DNA of 64,000 bases, taken from assembly GCA_964550435.1 (NCBI GenBank), contig CAZJZI010000005.1, forward strand, positions 1 to 64,000, in the 5' to 3' direction. Below the pieces are notes generated by a model, which was not told the origin of the DNA, ran no database searches, and saw nothing but the letters and a program-made list of their open reading frames with translations. Position 1 is the stretch's first letter; each line of letters begins with the position of its first letter. Source of the DNA: UBA11400 sp964550435 (lineage in GTDB: Bacteria; Bacteroidota; Rhodothermia; Balneolales; HLUCCA01). Position numbers and translations under genes: made by a program. Of this stretch, positions 7,495 to 16,068 are shown one piece after another.

Positions 7495-10125
7495 TTATCT
7501 CGTCGTCGCACCACCCGAAATAGTATGTCCAAAGAAGATACTGTTGGCCAGTAGTTTGTTGGTCCCGAACCAGAAGGCACGGAAGGCTGGATTCTCAGTC
7601 ATCATGATGACCCGTCCTGACCCGATTCCTCCAACAACGGTTCCTGCCGCTCCTTTGATTCGCTCGATGTTCGGAGCAGAACTGTATCCACTTAATAATG
7701 GACTCGTTTTGTCAAACTGCATCGGCATGGCATAGCGATTTTCAGGCGCCTCCATCATCAAGGTATTATTCTTGAATACCGGCATCCAGCTACGGCGATA
7801 TCCATAGAACAATGGGTGCTGGGTGTCGATGTTGACTTTGAAAATGGATCCACCTATGACTTGAGCGCCTCGTTCAGCCGAAAGTTCGGTGTAGTTGGCC
7901 ATCGGGAGTTCTGCATCGTTTTCATCGTCCGACGAGATATTCTTCACTCCGGTTAATCCCGCTCGCTGCGCCCAGGACACTGCACCTCGGTGCAGGATCA
8001 ACGTTCCTCCACCGGAAACCCAACGACGAAGTTTCTCAACAGCGCTTTCAGAGAGATCACCATAGCTACCATTAACCATGATGATGGTGTTGTACTTATC
8101 CAAAGACACCGAGTTGAATCGGTCAATTTCTACCATACTGAGTTCCATGTCCCAGCGCTGATCGAACAGGTGCCAGATTTCGCCCACGTCGTTGCCCGAA
8201 GTCCCGTCACCGGCCAGAATCATGGTCGACGGTGTTCGCAGTGAACTGAAATTAGGACTTCCTAGATCGATACCTCCAGTGCTGTATCCCGTGCTGAGTG
8301 CGTAGACTTCGACCGCATCTTCTATAGCGTGTTTACGCAACAGGGCCTTGATTTCTTGTGAGCTGACTGACTGGATTCCAAAGGGCACCAATATGGTACC
8401 ATACGTAAATTTCTTGGTCCCCTGGGTGGTCGCAGTTTCGAATTCAAGTGTTGAAACCATGAGTTTAACGCCTGCTTTGAGCAATGCGTTTGTCATGCGT
8501 GGCGCATAGTAGGAATCCCATTCGTAGGCAAATGCGTAGTTACTATCCCCATGAATGGTTCCCTGTGGACGAGCAGGCTCTCCAACGGCAGCACCAAGCA
8601 GATTGCTGTTCCAGGCCCGGCCCTGAAGCTCAGCGTATGGAAGGTTGAATGCAAACGGAAGGGTCCAGGTAGACACATCATAGAAAAGGCTGTCTGTGAA
8701 CGTGGTTCGTGTTTCGAACAATGCAGTGATCAGTCGGAACTGCGGCTGATTGGTCGGAACCACATACGAGGTTCCAGGATTGAAGGTGTATTCGCCAGCC
8801 GTCAATTCTCGTCCGAGCTCATAGATTTCGATCTGATGTCTCTTCAGCATGTCAAGTAGGTGATAGTTTCGGGATGGATCATATTCATCTCCGAATACAT
8901 AGGCTTTAACCGGTGCAGCGTTTGCTTCACGAATCGCAGATTGATAAAAATCACGTTGGTGCGCCAAAAGGTCCTGGCGAAGCGCAACAGCAGCTTTCAT
9001 GGTGGAAACAGACGCAGAAAACTGGTTTTTAATGGTGAATGGGAAGGTTACCACGCCAAATTGGCTGTCCTGGATGTGTCCACGGCTGCTTCCTTGCTCA
9101 TACAGAATACCGATTGATCCGTTGATGTCTGGATAGGTAGAGCCTTTACCAATATAGAAATCATCAAAGCTTTCCTTCGTATAGTAAAGACTTCCCATAC
9201 CATCGAGTTGCTCGGCATGGAATTCGGCAATCTTATGATGGAGCTCAAATGCGGTTTCTGGCGTCAGTGGATGATTCCGACTTGGTATCCCTGGCTGAAA
9301 AAAGAAGGTCGAATTGGTTCCCATTTCGTGGAAATCGTTGTAAATGTTCGGCTTCCAGTTATGAAACTCTACCAATCGTCCGCGACTTTCAGGATGCTGC
9401 AATGGCATGTAATCACGGTTAAGGTCAAACCAGTAGTGATTGGTACGTCCGTTTGGCCATACTTCGAGGTGCTCGCGGTGATTCGGATCTGCGATTTTAT
9501 TCTTGCCTACATGCATATTGGCCCAGTGCGCGAAGCGGTCGAGTCCGTCAGGATTGATCGATGGATCCAGCAACATCACCGTTTCATCGAGCATTCGGTC
9601 GATTTCGGGTCCCTGCGCCGCTGCCATGTAATACAGCGTCAACAAACTCGCATTGGCACCACTCGGTTCGTTTCCATGAACGCTGAACCCCTGCCATACC
9701 ACGAGCGGCATATCTGCGATATTCATGTCCCCTGAGGCATTTGGATCGGTTAATTTCACGTGATTTTCACGGATTTCATCGATGCGAGCATGGTTTTCGG
9801 GTGATGTAATGGTCAACAGCAACAACGGACGATATCCATATGTGCGCGCATATTCCTGAATGGTTACACGATCGGATGCTTTGGCAACTGCGTACATATA
9901 ACTCACAAGTTGATCATGGCGCACATGACGGTGTCCGACTTCGAATCCCAAGACCTCTTTTGGGGTAGGAATAGACGCATTATAGGTTACATCCGTTGGC
10001 ATATAGTCACTTAGTGTAACCTCGTTCATACCAAAAATATTCGTCATAGGCTGTGCATTGATGGATGTGAACATCACTCCAATCATCAATGCTGACAAAA
10101 ACACTCTCGAAATCACTGATTTCAT
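7495..10125 (-). CDS. Secreted M14-family zinc carboxypeptidase-like metallopeptidase
   Basis: An 876-residue exported peptidase. The signal peptide ends near SINA|QP (residues 21-25). The M14 catalytic domain shows the zinc ligands H150 and E153 in HGNEPSG and the third ligand H266 in NDFHEMG, with NPDGLDRF and FDLNRDYMPLQHPES between them as in large bacterial M14 enzymes. The C-terminal third (from about residue 600) looks like a glutamine amidotransferase-like flavodoxin fold (ILAGDGTSGNDV, TIIMVNGSYGDLS, GTLILHRGA), common in this subfamily. I chose the ATG at 10125, with TTGGAG nine bases upstream; the TTG at 10138 is part of that site. Likely degrades peptides outside the cytoplasm. 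Divergent from the gene at 10243. Confidence 0.9.
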   Translation of the reverse strand: MKSVISRVFLSALMIGVMFTSINAQPMTNIFGMNEVTLSDYMPTDVTYNASIPTPKEVLGFEVGHRHVRHDQLVSYMYAVAKASDRVTIQEYARTYGYRPLLLLTITSPENHARIDEIRENHVKLTDPNASGDMNIADMPLVVWQGFSVHGNEPSGANASLLTLYYMAAAQGPEIDRMLDETVMLLDPSINPDGLDRFAHWANMHVGKNKIADPNHREHLEVWPNGRTNHYWFDLNRDYMPLQHPESRGRLVEFHNWKPNIYNDFHEMGTNSTFFFQPGIPSRNHPLTPETAFELHHKIAEFHAEQLDGMGSLYYTKESFDDFYIGKGSTYPDINGSIGILYEQGSSRGHIQDSQFGVVTFPFTIKNQFSASVSTMKAAVALRQDLLAHQRDFYQSAIREANAAPVKAYVFGDEYDPSRNYHLLDMLKRHQIEIYELGRELTAGEYTFNPGTSYVVPTNQPQFRLITALFETRTTFTDSLFYDVSTWTLPFAFNLPYAELQGRAWNSNLLGAAVGEPARPQGTIHGDSNYAFAYEWDSYYAPRMTNALLKAGVKLMVSTLEFETATTQGTKKFTYGTILVPFGIQSVSSQEIKALLRKHAIEDAVEVYALSTGYSTGGIDLGSPNFSSLRTPSTMILAGDGTSGNDVGEIWHLFDQRWDMELSMVEIDRFNSVSLDKYNTIIMVNGSYGDLSESAVEKLRRWVSGGGTLILHRGAVSWAQRAGLTGVKNISSDDENDAELPMANYTELSAERGAQVIGGSIFKVNIDTQHPLFYGYRRSWMPVFKNNTLMMEAPENRYAMPMQFDKTSPLLSGYSSAPNIERIKGAAGTVVGGIGSGRVIMMTENPAFRAFWFGTNKLLANSIFFGHTISGGATTR

Positions 10126-10242
10126 CACAAAAATCTCCAAGAATTATGGTTCAAATTGAATAGACCTGTATAGCTTGGAATTTAATAATTTATAGGCGTC
10201 ATACATCGTTGAGTTCACTAAAGAATGTAAAACAGGTGCATT

Positions 10243-13113
10243 ATGAACACTTTTCTATCCAACATTGGCAGGTTAACAATCGCACAGGGAATCATCAGTT
10301 TCCTGTTAATGCTGGTTCCTTCCATCATTCAGGCTCAATTTTACGATAATGCCGTTCGTCCGAATATGGAGTGGAACGAGATCAACACTCCTCATTTCCG
10401 CGTTATTTATCATGAAGGCCTCGAGTCGGTAGCACGGCGATCAGCAATCATACTTGAAGAACAGTATCCACGGTTGCAAGCCATTTATGGAGGAAAGCTC
10501 GACCATTTTCCTGTTGTCATAAACGGATACAATGACCTGGCCAATGGATATGTAACGACCGGACACTTCCGCATGGAAATTGAAGCGCCGCCTGTCGCGG
10601 GATCAATTTTGAATCCAGTTGGGGCCGACAGACTTGAGTCGTTACTGACTCATGAACTGGTCCATGCTCTTCAGTTTTCGACCAAAGGCGGTGTAGGATT
10701 CACCCGACTGATGTATCTCTTTTCACCAGACCTTGCCCGATCGAATCATGGTCTCACACCACCTGGATTCCGGGAGGGGATAGCGGTTCACGCCGAAACT
10801 GAGTTACAATCCGGCGTAGCCGGTCGCGGGAATTTTGCCCCCTTCACGAATCCATTTTATGCGAACCTGAGTTCAACTAACCCCTGGAATCTGAGTCAAC
10901 TGCTTACTCCCTCACCCATTTCACGACCACAGGACCGTTTTTACGTCGGAGGATACCAATTTTCAGACTGGCTTATGCGAACTCACGACTCGACGCTTGT
11001 CCGTAAGTCCCTGCATCGTTTCGCTACTTTTCCATACATCGGATATGCCCCATACTTATGGCACGCCACAGGAAAATCGATGAGAAAATTATATAACGAG
11101 TTTGCTGACGATGCTGCTAATCGATTAAACATCCTTCACACTGACAGGGACTCGCTTTCGCTCAAATCTTTCCCACATCAAAAAGGGGATGGGGATTTCA
11201 TGTTTGCTCCAGTTTGGATGGATGATCAAAACATACTCTTTTATGGCTCCTGGTTTAATTTGGCTTCAGGATTCTACTCATTAGACACTCAAAATGGGCA
11301 ATTCACGCGTATTTTCGAGACCAGAATTGATGAAAACTATCGTTTTGATATCAGTAGTGACCGAAAATCCATTTTATATTCGCGTTACCAGCCTCATCCC
11401 ACACACTCTGCGCGATTTATAACCGATATTTTTGAATTGAGTTTGGACTCAAATTCAGAGAAAAGAATTACAGATAATCAACGTGTTCGCTCTCCGCTTT
11501 ACCAATCCGAAACGACTATCTTCGCTCTGGCTACCATCCAATCCACACATCTTCCTGTTACTATTGAAAAATCCACCGGTGAAGTAAATCCATGGGTGAT
11601 TCTTTCTCCATCTCCAGAAACCGATTTAATCACTGTCACTGATTGGGCATTGAGTCCAGACAAAAGTCAGATGGCAATCATTGTAGTCATCAATGAGCAA
11701 CAAGGGATATGGATCCAGTCCATATCAGAGCTCATGACCCTGGACCTCACGCGCCAGCCCAATGTCCACCTCCCCAACACCACACTACAAAACCCAACCT
11801 GGGCACCTGACGCCACACTCTGGTTCTCCTCGGGACAATCCGGTATTCAACAAATCTACCAATACAATCCCAAAACCATATCCCTTTCCCAGCGAACCAA
11901 CCACCTCTGGAATCTCACATTCCCGGCTTTATCACCCGACGGATCAACCCTGAGCGTCGTCACCCAGTCGCAAAACAATCGCATCCTCGCCACCATCCCA
12001 ACCACCTCCCTCAACTCACTCCCCATTTCAACACCAACCAGGCAACTCCCAGTCCTTACTGCGTCCCCCATTCCATCATACGATCTAACCCCGACCCGCT
12101 ACCGGACCGGTGCTGCCTGGCTCAAGCCCCGAACCGTTCTTCCTTGGACAACAGAGCTCAATTCAGACGGCGATCTAGCATACGGTATTAGTCTTCACAG
12201 TTCCGATGTGCTACGTCAAAATGCGTATCAGGCTGACATCCTGTACGGTAACGAAACCTTGTTTTATGATCTGAACTATCGATACTCCGGATTCACACCG
12301 ATGCTTTTGATCCGTGCGATGCAATCTCCTTATGATCCTGGAAATCCGACGGATCGAAAGAACATTCGATTCTTTGGTATCGAACGGGAATACGGTTTGG
12401 GATTCATATACCAGCACCTGATTGACCACCGAAATACCGCGAACAGTTTCTATGTCCAACCAGAGTTACTGTACCGAACATCACAAATAGTGGTAGAAGA
12501 TGACCAAATCAGTGAGAATAATCAGACTACTCCATGGATAGGTTCTATCAGAGCCCGAGTATACTCCTCTTTCAATTATCGCTTGAGATCAAATATCAGG
12601 TCGGTAACTCCGGTTACCGGAGCACAACTTTTTGCTCAAATTGACCAGGATTTGACCATGATTGAGTCTGACAGATCCGAATTCTCAGGACTCAGATTAG
12701 GTGGTTTCACCTATTTCCAACCAATAAAATCATGGAATCAAACACTTAGATTAGGGGTTCAATCCGTTTGGCAAAATCGACGTGGGTATAACACATTATC
12801 TTTAATACACGATGGTTTTGACGATATGATTTCTGTTCCACAAGACTTTGTTTCAGTTTCTACCCGTTACACGATTCCACTTGGACATCCCGACTCCGGC
12901 AGTATCCTTATTCCCGCTTTTCTGGAGCGCTACTATCTTTCTTTATTCTCTGAAACCATCATAAATCACGATTTTTCCACTTTCAACTCAGTAATTGGAG
13001 CAGGATTACGCTCAAGAATCCGCATATTCTACAATTTAACCCTGGATATCGGCGTTGGAGTTGCAATTCAGCCAGGAAAATCCGGTTCGGAAACGATTGT
13101 CTTCGATTTTTGA
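10243..13113 (+). CDS. Exported HExxH protein with TolB-like propeller and C-terminal beta-rich domain
   Basis: A 956-residue exported protein. The signal peptide ends near IIQA|QF (residue 31). An N-terminal gluzincin-like peptidase region holds HELVH (137-141), with E178 in GFREGIAVHAE as a likely third zinc ligand. The middle (about 300-640) has repeated TolB/WD40-like blade strings (SSDRKSILYSRYQP, LSPDKSQMAIIV, LSPDGSTLSVVT). The C-terminal third is rich in alternating polar/aromatic strands and ends in F (GSETIVFDF), as outer-membrane barrels do. It is probably a surface protease or assembly protein; no function is assigned. Codon use shifts sharply around 11750-12130, which is C-rich and G-poor. 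Confidence 0.8.
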   Translation: MNTFLSNIGRLTIAQGIISFLLMLVPSIIQAQFYDNAVRPNMEWNEINTPHFRVIYHEGLESVARRSAIILEEQYPRLQAIYGGKLDHFPVVINGYNDLANGYVTTGHFRMEIEAPPVAGSILNPVGADRLESLLTHELVHALQFSTKGGVGFTRLMYLFSPDLARSNHGLTPPGFREGIAVHAETELQSGVAGRGNFAPFTNPFYANLSSTNPWNLSQLLTPSPISRPQDRFYVGGYQFSDWLMRTHDSTLVRKSLHRFATFPYIGYAPYLWHATGKSMRKLYNEFADDAANRLNILHTDRDSLSLKSFPHQKGDGDFMFAPVWMDDQNILFYGSWFNLASGFYSLDTQNGQFTRIFETRIDENYRFDISSDRKSILYSRYQPHPTHSARFITDIFELSLDSNSEKRITDNQRVRSPLYQSETTIFALATIQSTHLPVTIEKSTGEVNPWVILSPSPETDLITVTDWALSPDKSQMAIIVVINEQQGIWIQSISELMTLDLTRQPNVHLPNTTLQNPTWAPDATLWFSSGQSGIQQIYQYNPKTISLSQRTNHLWNLTFPALSPDGSTLSVVTQSQNNRILATIPTTSLNSLPISTPTRQLPVLTASPIPSYDLTPTRYRTGAAWLKPRTVLPWTTELNSDGDLAYGISLHSSDVLRQNAYQADILYGNETLFYDLNYRYSGFTPMLLIRAMQSPYDPGNPTDRKNIRFFGIEREYGLGFIYQHLIDHRNTANSFYVQPELLYRTSQIVVEDDQISENNQTTPWIGSIRARVYSSFNYRLRSNIRSVTPVTGAQLFAQIDQDLTMIESDRSEFSGLRLGGFTYFQPIKSWNQTLRLGVQSVWQNRRGYNTLSLIHDGFDDMISVPQDFVSVSTRYTIPLGHPDSGSILIPAFLERYYLSLFSETIINHDFSTFNSVIGAGLRSRIRIFYNLTLDIGVGVAIQPGKSGSETIVFDF

Positions 13114-13150
13114 TTACATTATGATATAAACTCTAACCAACTTCACAGCT

Positions 13151-13693
13151 ATGAAAACTTCTCTGATTTCTCTGTTTACTCTTTTAATCGTGCTGGTAGC
13201 AAGCACGAGTGATGTACTTGCACAGCAGGTCCCAAACCCGCGTGTGAGCCCAACCATGATCTCAGCAACTACTGTTGATGACGCGTATCTCAAAGTTGTT
13301 TATGGGATGCCTTTCAAACGTGATCGTGTTGTATTTGGTGAGCTGGTTCCTTACGGTCAAGTATGGCGTACCGGTGCTAATGAAGCAACTGAAATTACCT
13401 TGACCAAGGACATGGTTTTCCATAATACTGAAATCCCAGCTGGCCACTACTCTTTGTTTAGCATCCCAAACGAAAACGAATGGACAATCATTTTTAATCG
13501 TGAGTTAGGTCTCTGGGGCGCGTTCAACTACAAAGAAGAGCACGATGTAGCACGTTTTACTGTCCCGGTAGAAAATCTTGATGATACCTGGGAAGCTTTC
13601 CGTATTCTTGTTGTAAACGAAGATGGAACGCAAGCTATTCAAATGCGCTGGGATAAAACCGGCGTTACAATACCTTTTCGTGTTAATTCCTGA
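13151..13693 (+). CDS. DUF2911 domain exported protein
   Basis: A 180-residue exported protein. The signal peptide ends near VLA|QQV (about residue 24), followed by a single DUF2911 domain with hallmark strings LVPYGQVWRTGANEATEI, IPAGHYSLFSIP and EWTIIFNRELGLWG. The family is common in Bacteroidota, Balneolota and relatives and has no established function. It lies 37 bp after the HExxH protein gene and is followed by a strong terminator, so it may be co-transcribed with it. Confidence 0.9.
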   Translation: MKTSLISLFTLLIVLVASTSDVLAQQVPNPRVSPTMISATTVDDAYLKVVYGMPFKRDRVVFGELVPYGQVWRTGANEATEITLTKDMVFHNTEIPAGHYSLFSIPNENEWTIIFNRELGLWGAFNYKEEHDVARFTVPVENLDDTWEAFRILVVNEDGTQAIQMRWDKTGVTIPFRVNS

Positions 13694-13719
13694 TTAGCGG
13701 TTTAAAACTGATTTAAACT

Positions 13720-13751
13720 AAAAAAGCGGGGTTTAACACTCCGCTTTTTTT
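13720..13751. terminator. Bidirectional intrinsic terminator
   Basis: AAAAAAGCGG pairs with CCGCTTTTTT, and the stem extends inward with one G-T and two more pairs. The A and T runs on both sides serve the convergent DUF2911 and AtuA-like genes. Confidence 0.88.
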
Positions 13752-13777
13752 ATTTATAAAAAACAGATTTTATAAAC

Positions 13778-14149
13778 TTAATCGAATTGTTTCTCCCAGG
13801 GAACCATGTTACGAACTTTTTCGAGTAACTCTTCGGGAACATCCAACTCCATTTTCAATACTTGCATAGCATGGGTTTTTCCCTGGGCATCCAGTTTCAG
13901 AGAAACTGTTCCACCACCACCAAGACTATCATTTAATATGAAATTGAGTGCTCCAATATTTGGGAGTTCATAGCGTTCAACTGGACCTTTACACACATAT
14001 TTCATGTGTTCTTTAACTACTTCTGGAGTTAATACTTGCTTTAAAAATAGATAAACATCAGGATGACGGGCAATGATACCAACGTTACTTGCATTTCCTT
14101 TATCGCCACTACGTCCGTGCGCTATTTCAATAAGCCTCACTCGTGCCAT
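13778..14149 (-). CDS. AtuA-like (DUF1446 C-terminal type) protein
   Basis: A 123-residue protein resembling the small C-terminal, ferredoxin-like part of the AtuA/DUF1446 family. Visible motifs are IAHGRSGDKGNASNVGI near the N-terminus, PNIGALNFILNDSLGGGG in the middle and a C-terminal acidic helix. Relatives occur as the tail of acyclic terpene utilisation protein AtuA or as stand-alone proteins beside carboxylases. Here it stands alone, two bases after purM on the same strand, with no terpene genes nearby. Function unknown. Confidence 0.72.
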   Translation of the reverse strand: MARVRLIEIAHGRSGDKGNASNVGIIARHPDVYLFLKQVLTPEVVKEHMKYVCKGPVERYELPNIGALNFILNDSLGGGGTVSLKLDAQGKTHAMQVLKMELDVPEELLEKVRNMVPWEKQFD

Positions 14150-14151
14150 AG

Positions 14152-15156
14152 TTATATTATTTTTCCAATTTGAATTAGTTTCTCATCATTCTCAACTGCC
14201 CAACTTTGAATAGACTTTGAAGCATCAGGTGATGCTATAATTACAAGTCCAACACCCAGATTCATAGACAGACGCATATCATCTTCAGGGACGTTACCAA
14301 GTTGCTGAATCAATTGAAAAATTGCGGGACGATCCCAACTTGAATAGTCCACATCCATTTTTAGTCCGCCATGCAGAACTCGTTTTGTATTTCCTTCTAT
14401 TCCACCACCTGTAATATGTGAAAATGCATTTACGCCTGGGATGGATTTGAGTCCTCTGATTACAGATAAATATGATCTGTGCACCGCTAGTAATGCTTCT
14501 CCAACACTTTTTCCATCAAGCTCATCTGGTCTATCATTCACATCATAACTATTAAATAACACCTTGCGTGCCAATGAGTATCCGTTAGTATGAAGACCAG
14601 TACTAGGAACTCCCCACATGATATCTCCGGATTTTACTTTTGTACCGTCGATGATTGCGTCACGATCTACAACTCCAACAATAGTACCAGCAAGGTCAAA
14701 TTCTCCATCTTTATAGATATCGGGCATTTCAGCGGTTTCACCACCAACCAGGGCACAACCATTTTCTTTACAAGCAACTGTAAATCCTTTAATTACATCA
14801 TAAGCGATGTGCTGTTGAAGTTTTCCCGTTGAAAAATAATCCAGGAAGAAAAGTGGTTCAGCCCCACAAACTGCGATGTCGTTCACGCAATGATTTACCA
14901 GATCTTGACCAACGGTATCATATTTTTCATGTTTGAAAGCAACAATAAGTTTTGTTCCTACACCATCAACACTGCTCACCAGTACAGGATCTTTCATTGT
15001 TGTAAAATCTGGTCTAAAAAGACCTCCAAATCCACCGATGTTAGCTAAAACCGACGAATTATGGGTTTCTTTGACGATTCCTTTAATAGAATCAACCAGT
15101 TCTTCGCCTGCTTTTACGTCAACTCCGGAATCTTTGTAGGTAAATTGCTTTTGCAT
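14152..15156 (-). CDS. purM: Phosphoribosylformylglycinamidine cyclo-ligase (AIR synthetase)
   Basis: PurM catalyses the ATP-dependent ring closure of FGAM to AIR in de novo purine synthesis. The 334-residue length is typical. Visible family motifs are YKDSGVDVKAGEELVDSIK at the N-terminus, GVGTKLIVA, DLVNHCVNDIAVCGAEPLFFLDY, ALVGGETAEMPDIY and FSHITGGGIEGNTKRVL. The gene is followed two bases later by the AtuA-like gene. Its upstream side is the DnaA-box-rich region at 15157-15627, so its promoter lies inside that region. Confidence 0.97.
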   Translation of the reverse strand: MQKQFTYKDSGVDVKAGEELVDSIKGIVKETHNSSVLANIGGFGGLFRPDFTTMKDPVLVSSVDGVGTKLIVAFKHEKYDTVGQDLVNHCVNDIAVCGAEPLFFLDYFSTGKLQQHIAYDVIKGFTVACKENGCALVGGETAEMPDIYKDGEFDLAGTIVGVVDRDAIIDGTKVKSGDIMWGVPSTGLHTNGYSLARKVLFNSYDVNDRPDELDGKSVGEALLAVHRSYLSVIRGLKSIPGVNAFSHITGGGIEGNTKRVLHGGLKMDVDYSSWDRPAIFQLIQQLGNVPEDDMRLSMNLGVGLVIIASPDASKSIQSWAVENDEKLIQIGKII

Positions 15157-15627
15157 GATAGATGAATGAAACGTATCTCGTTTGGGTTGTATAAAGATAC
15201 AAATATGAGAAGAGTCTTTTAAGCTTTTAAAAGAATACTTTTCCCCTAAGGTTTTCCACAGATGTATTCGAAAAGTAAATATTTTATTTAAATGTTCTCT
15301 TAACTATTAGGTGGTGTGGATATGTGGATAAAAAAGTTATTCAGAGTACTTGTTATATTTGTGGGTGTGTTGTTAATAAAAATGTGGAAAATTTGATTCT
15401 ATTTTTTAAAGACTTTATCAAAATATGAACTACACTTATTAACACTGTCACATATATCATATATGTAGATTTTGACCGATAATCCACATATAAAGTTATC
15501 CTGATTTTATGTGGGTTTCCTTTCATTTTCTGTGGATGAAAATGTATAACTAAATTTGCATTTTGAATTTTGTTCTTGTGAACAAATTATTAACGCAGTT
15601 TATCCACTTATCAACACAGTTATACAC
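15157..15627. other. Candidate oriC / DnaA-box cluster
   Basis: AT-rich, gene-free space between divergent purM and dtd. Exact or one-mismatch matches to TTATCCACA/TTTTCCACA occur at 15252-15260 (+), 15315-15323 (-), 15323-15331 (-, exact), 15383-15391 (-), 15480-15488 (+), 15531-15539 (-), 15600-15608 (+), 15608-15616 (+) and 15620-15628 (+, TTATACACA). The last three form a tight same-strand array. ACATATATcATATATGT at 15450-15466 is a perfect palindrome in a tract that would melt easily. Box clustering plus an AT-rich element is the layout of bacterial origins; a DnaA-regulated promoter region is the alternative. dnaA is not in the window. Confidence 0.55.
15450..15466. repeat. Perfect AT palindrome within the DnaA-box region
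   Basis: ACATATAT and ATATATGT flank a single C, giving eight-base perfect arms. It lies centrally in the box cluster and could be part of an unwinding element or a protein site. Confidence 0.45.
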
Positions 15628-16068
15628 ATGAAAATAGTACTCCAACGTGTCTCCAAGGCGGATGTTAAAGTCGATAAAAAGGTTGTTGGGGCTATAGGAT
15701 ATGGACTGTTGGTTCTCGTTGGATTTCATACTGATGATACTCAGGAATCAGTTCGATGGATGTGTGATAAAGTTATAAAAATGAGAATATTCCACGATGA
15801 TGATCAGAAAATGAACAGATCGATACAGGATGTGAATGGCGGATTACTTGTTGTTTCACAATTTACATTATATGGTGATGCTCGCAAGGGTAACAGACCG
15901 AGTTTCATTGAAAGTGCTCGCCCGGAAATAGCTATCCCGTTGTATGAATATATGCTCGATTATATAAAGTCTGAATCAAATCTGAAAGTTGAAAGCGGAG
16001 AATTTGGTGCGATGATGGAGGTATCATTGGTTAATGATGGACCAGTTACTATTCTATTGGAGAAGTAA
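15628..16068 (+). CDS. dtd: D-aminoacyl-tRNA deacylase
   Basis: DTD hydrolyses D-aminoacyl-tRNAs (and glycyl-tRNA-Ala), protecting translation. The protein starts MKIVLQRVSKADVKV and has the family's SQFTLYGDARKGNRPSF and the C-terminal NDGPVTILLE, which contains the Gly-Pro active-site motif. The start at 15628 gives 146 residues, the usual length; the longer open frame from 15556 runs through DnaA-box sequence. No Shine-Dalgarno site is visible, and the last TTATACACA box abuts the start codon. Its stop overlaps the next gene by one base. Confidence 0.95.
   Translation: MKIVLQRVSKADVKVDKKVVGAIGYGLLVLVGFHTDDTQESVRWMCDKVIKMRIFHDDDQKMNRSIQDVNGGLLVVSQFTLYGDARKGNRPSFIESARPEIAIPLYEYMLDYIKSESNLKVESGEFGAMMEVSLVNDGPVTILLEK

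Noticed and set aside
9208..9735. A 175-residue open frame on the plus strand opposite the M14 peptidase
   Set aside because: It lies wholly antisense to a well-supported peptidase gene and its translation shows no domain or signal features.
15556..15627. Extended N-terminus for dtd
   Set aside because: The extra 24 residues are encoded by DnaA-box DNA and are absent from the family, which starts at MKIVLQRV.
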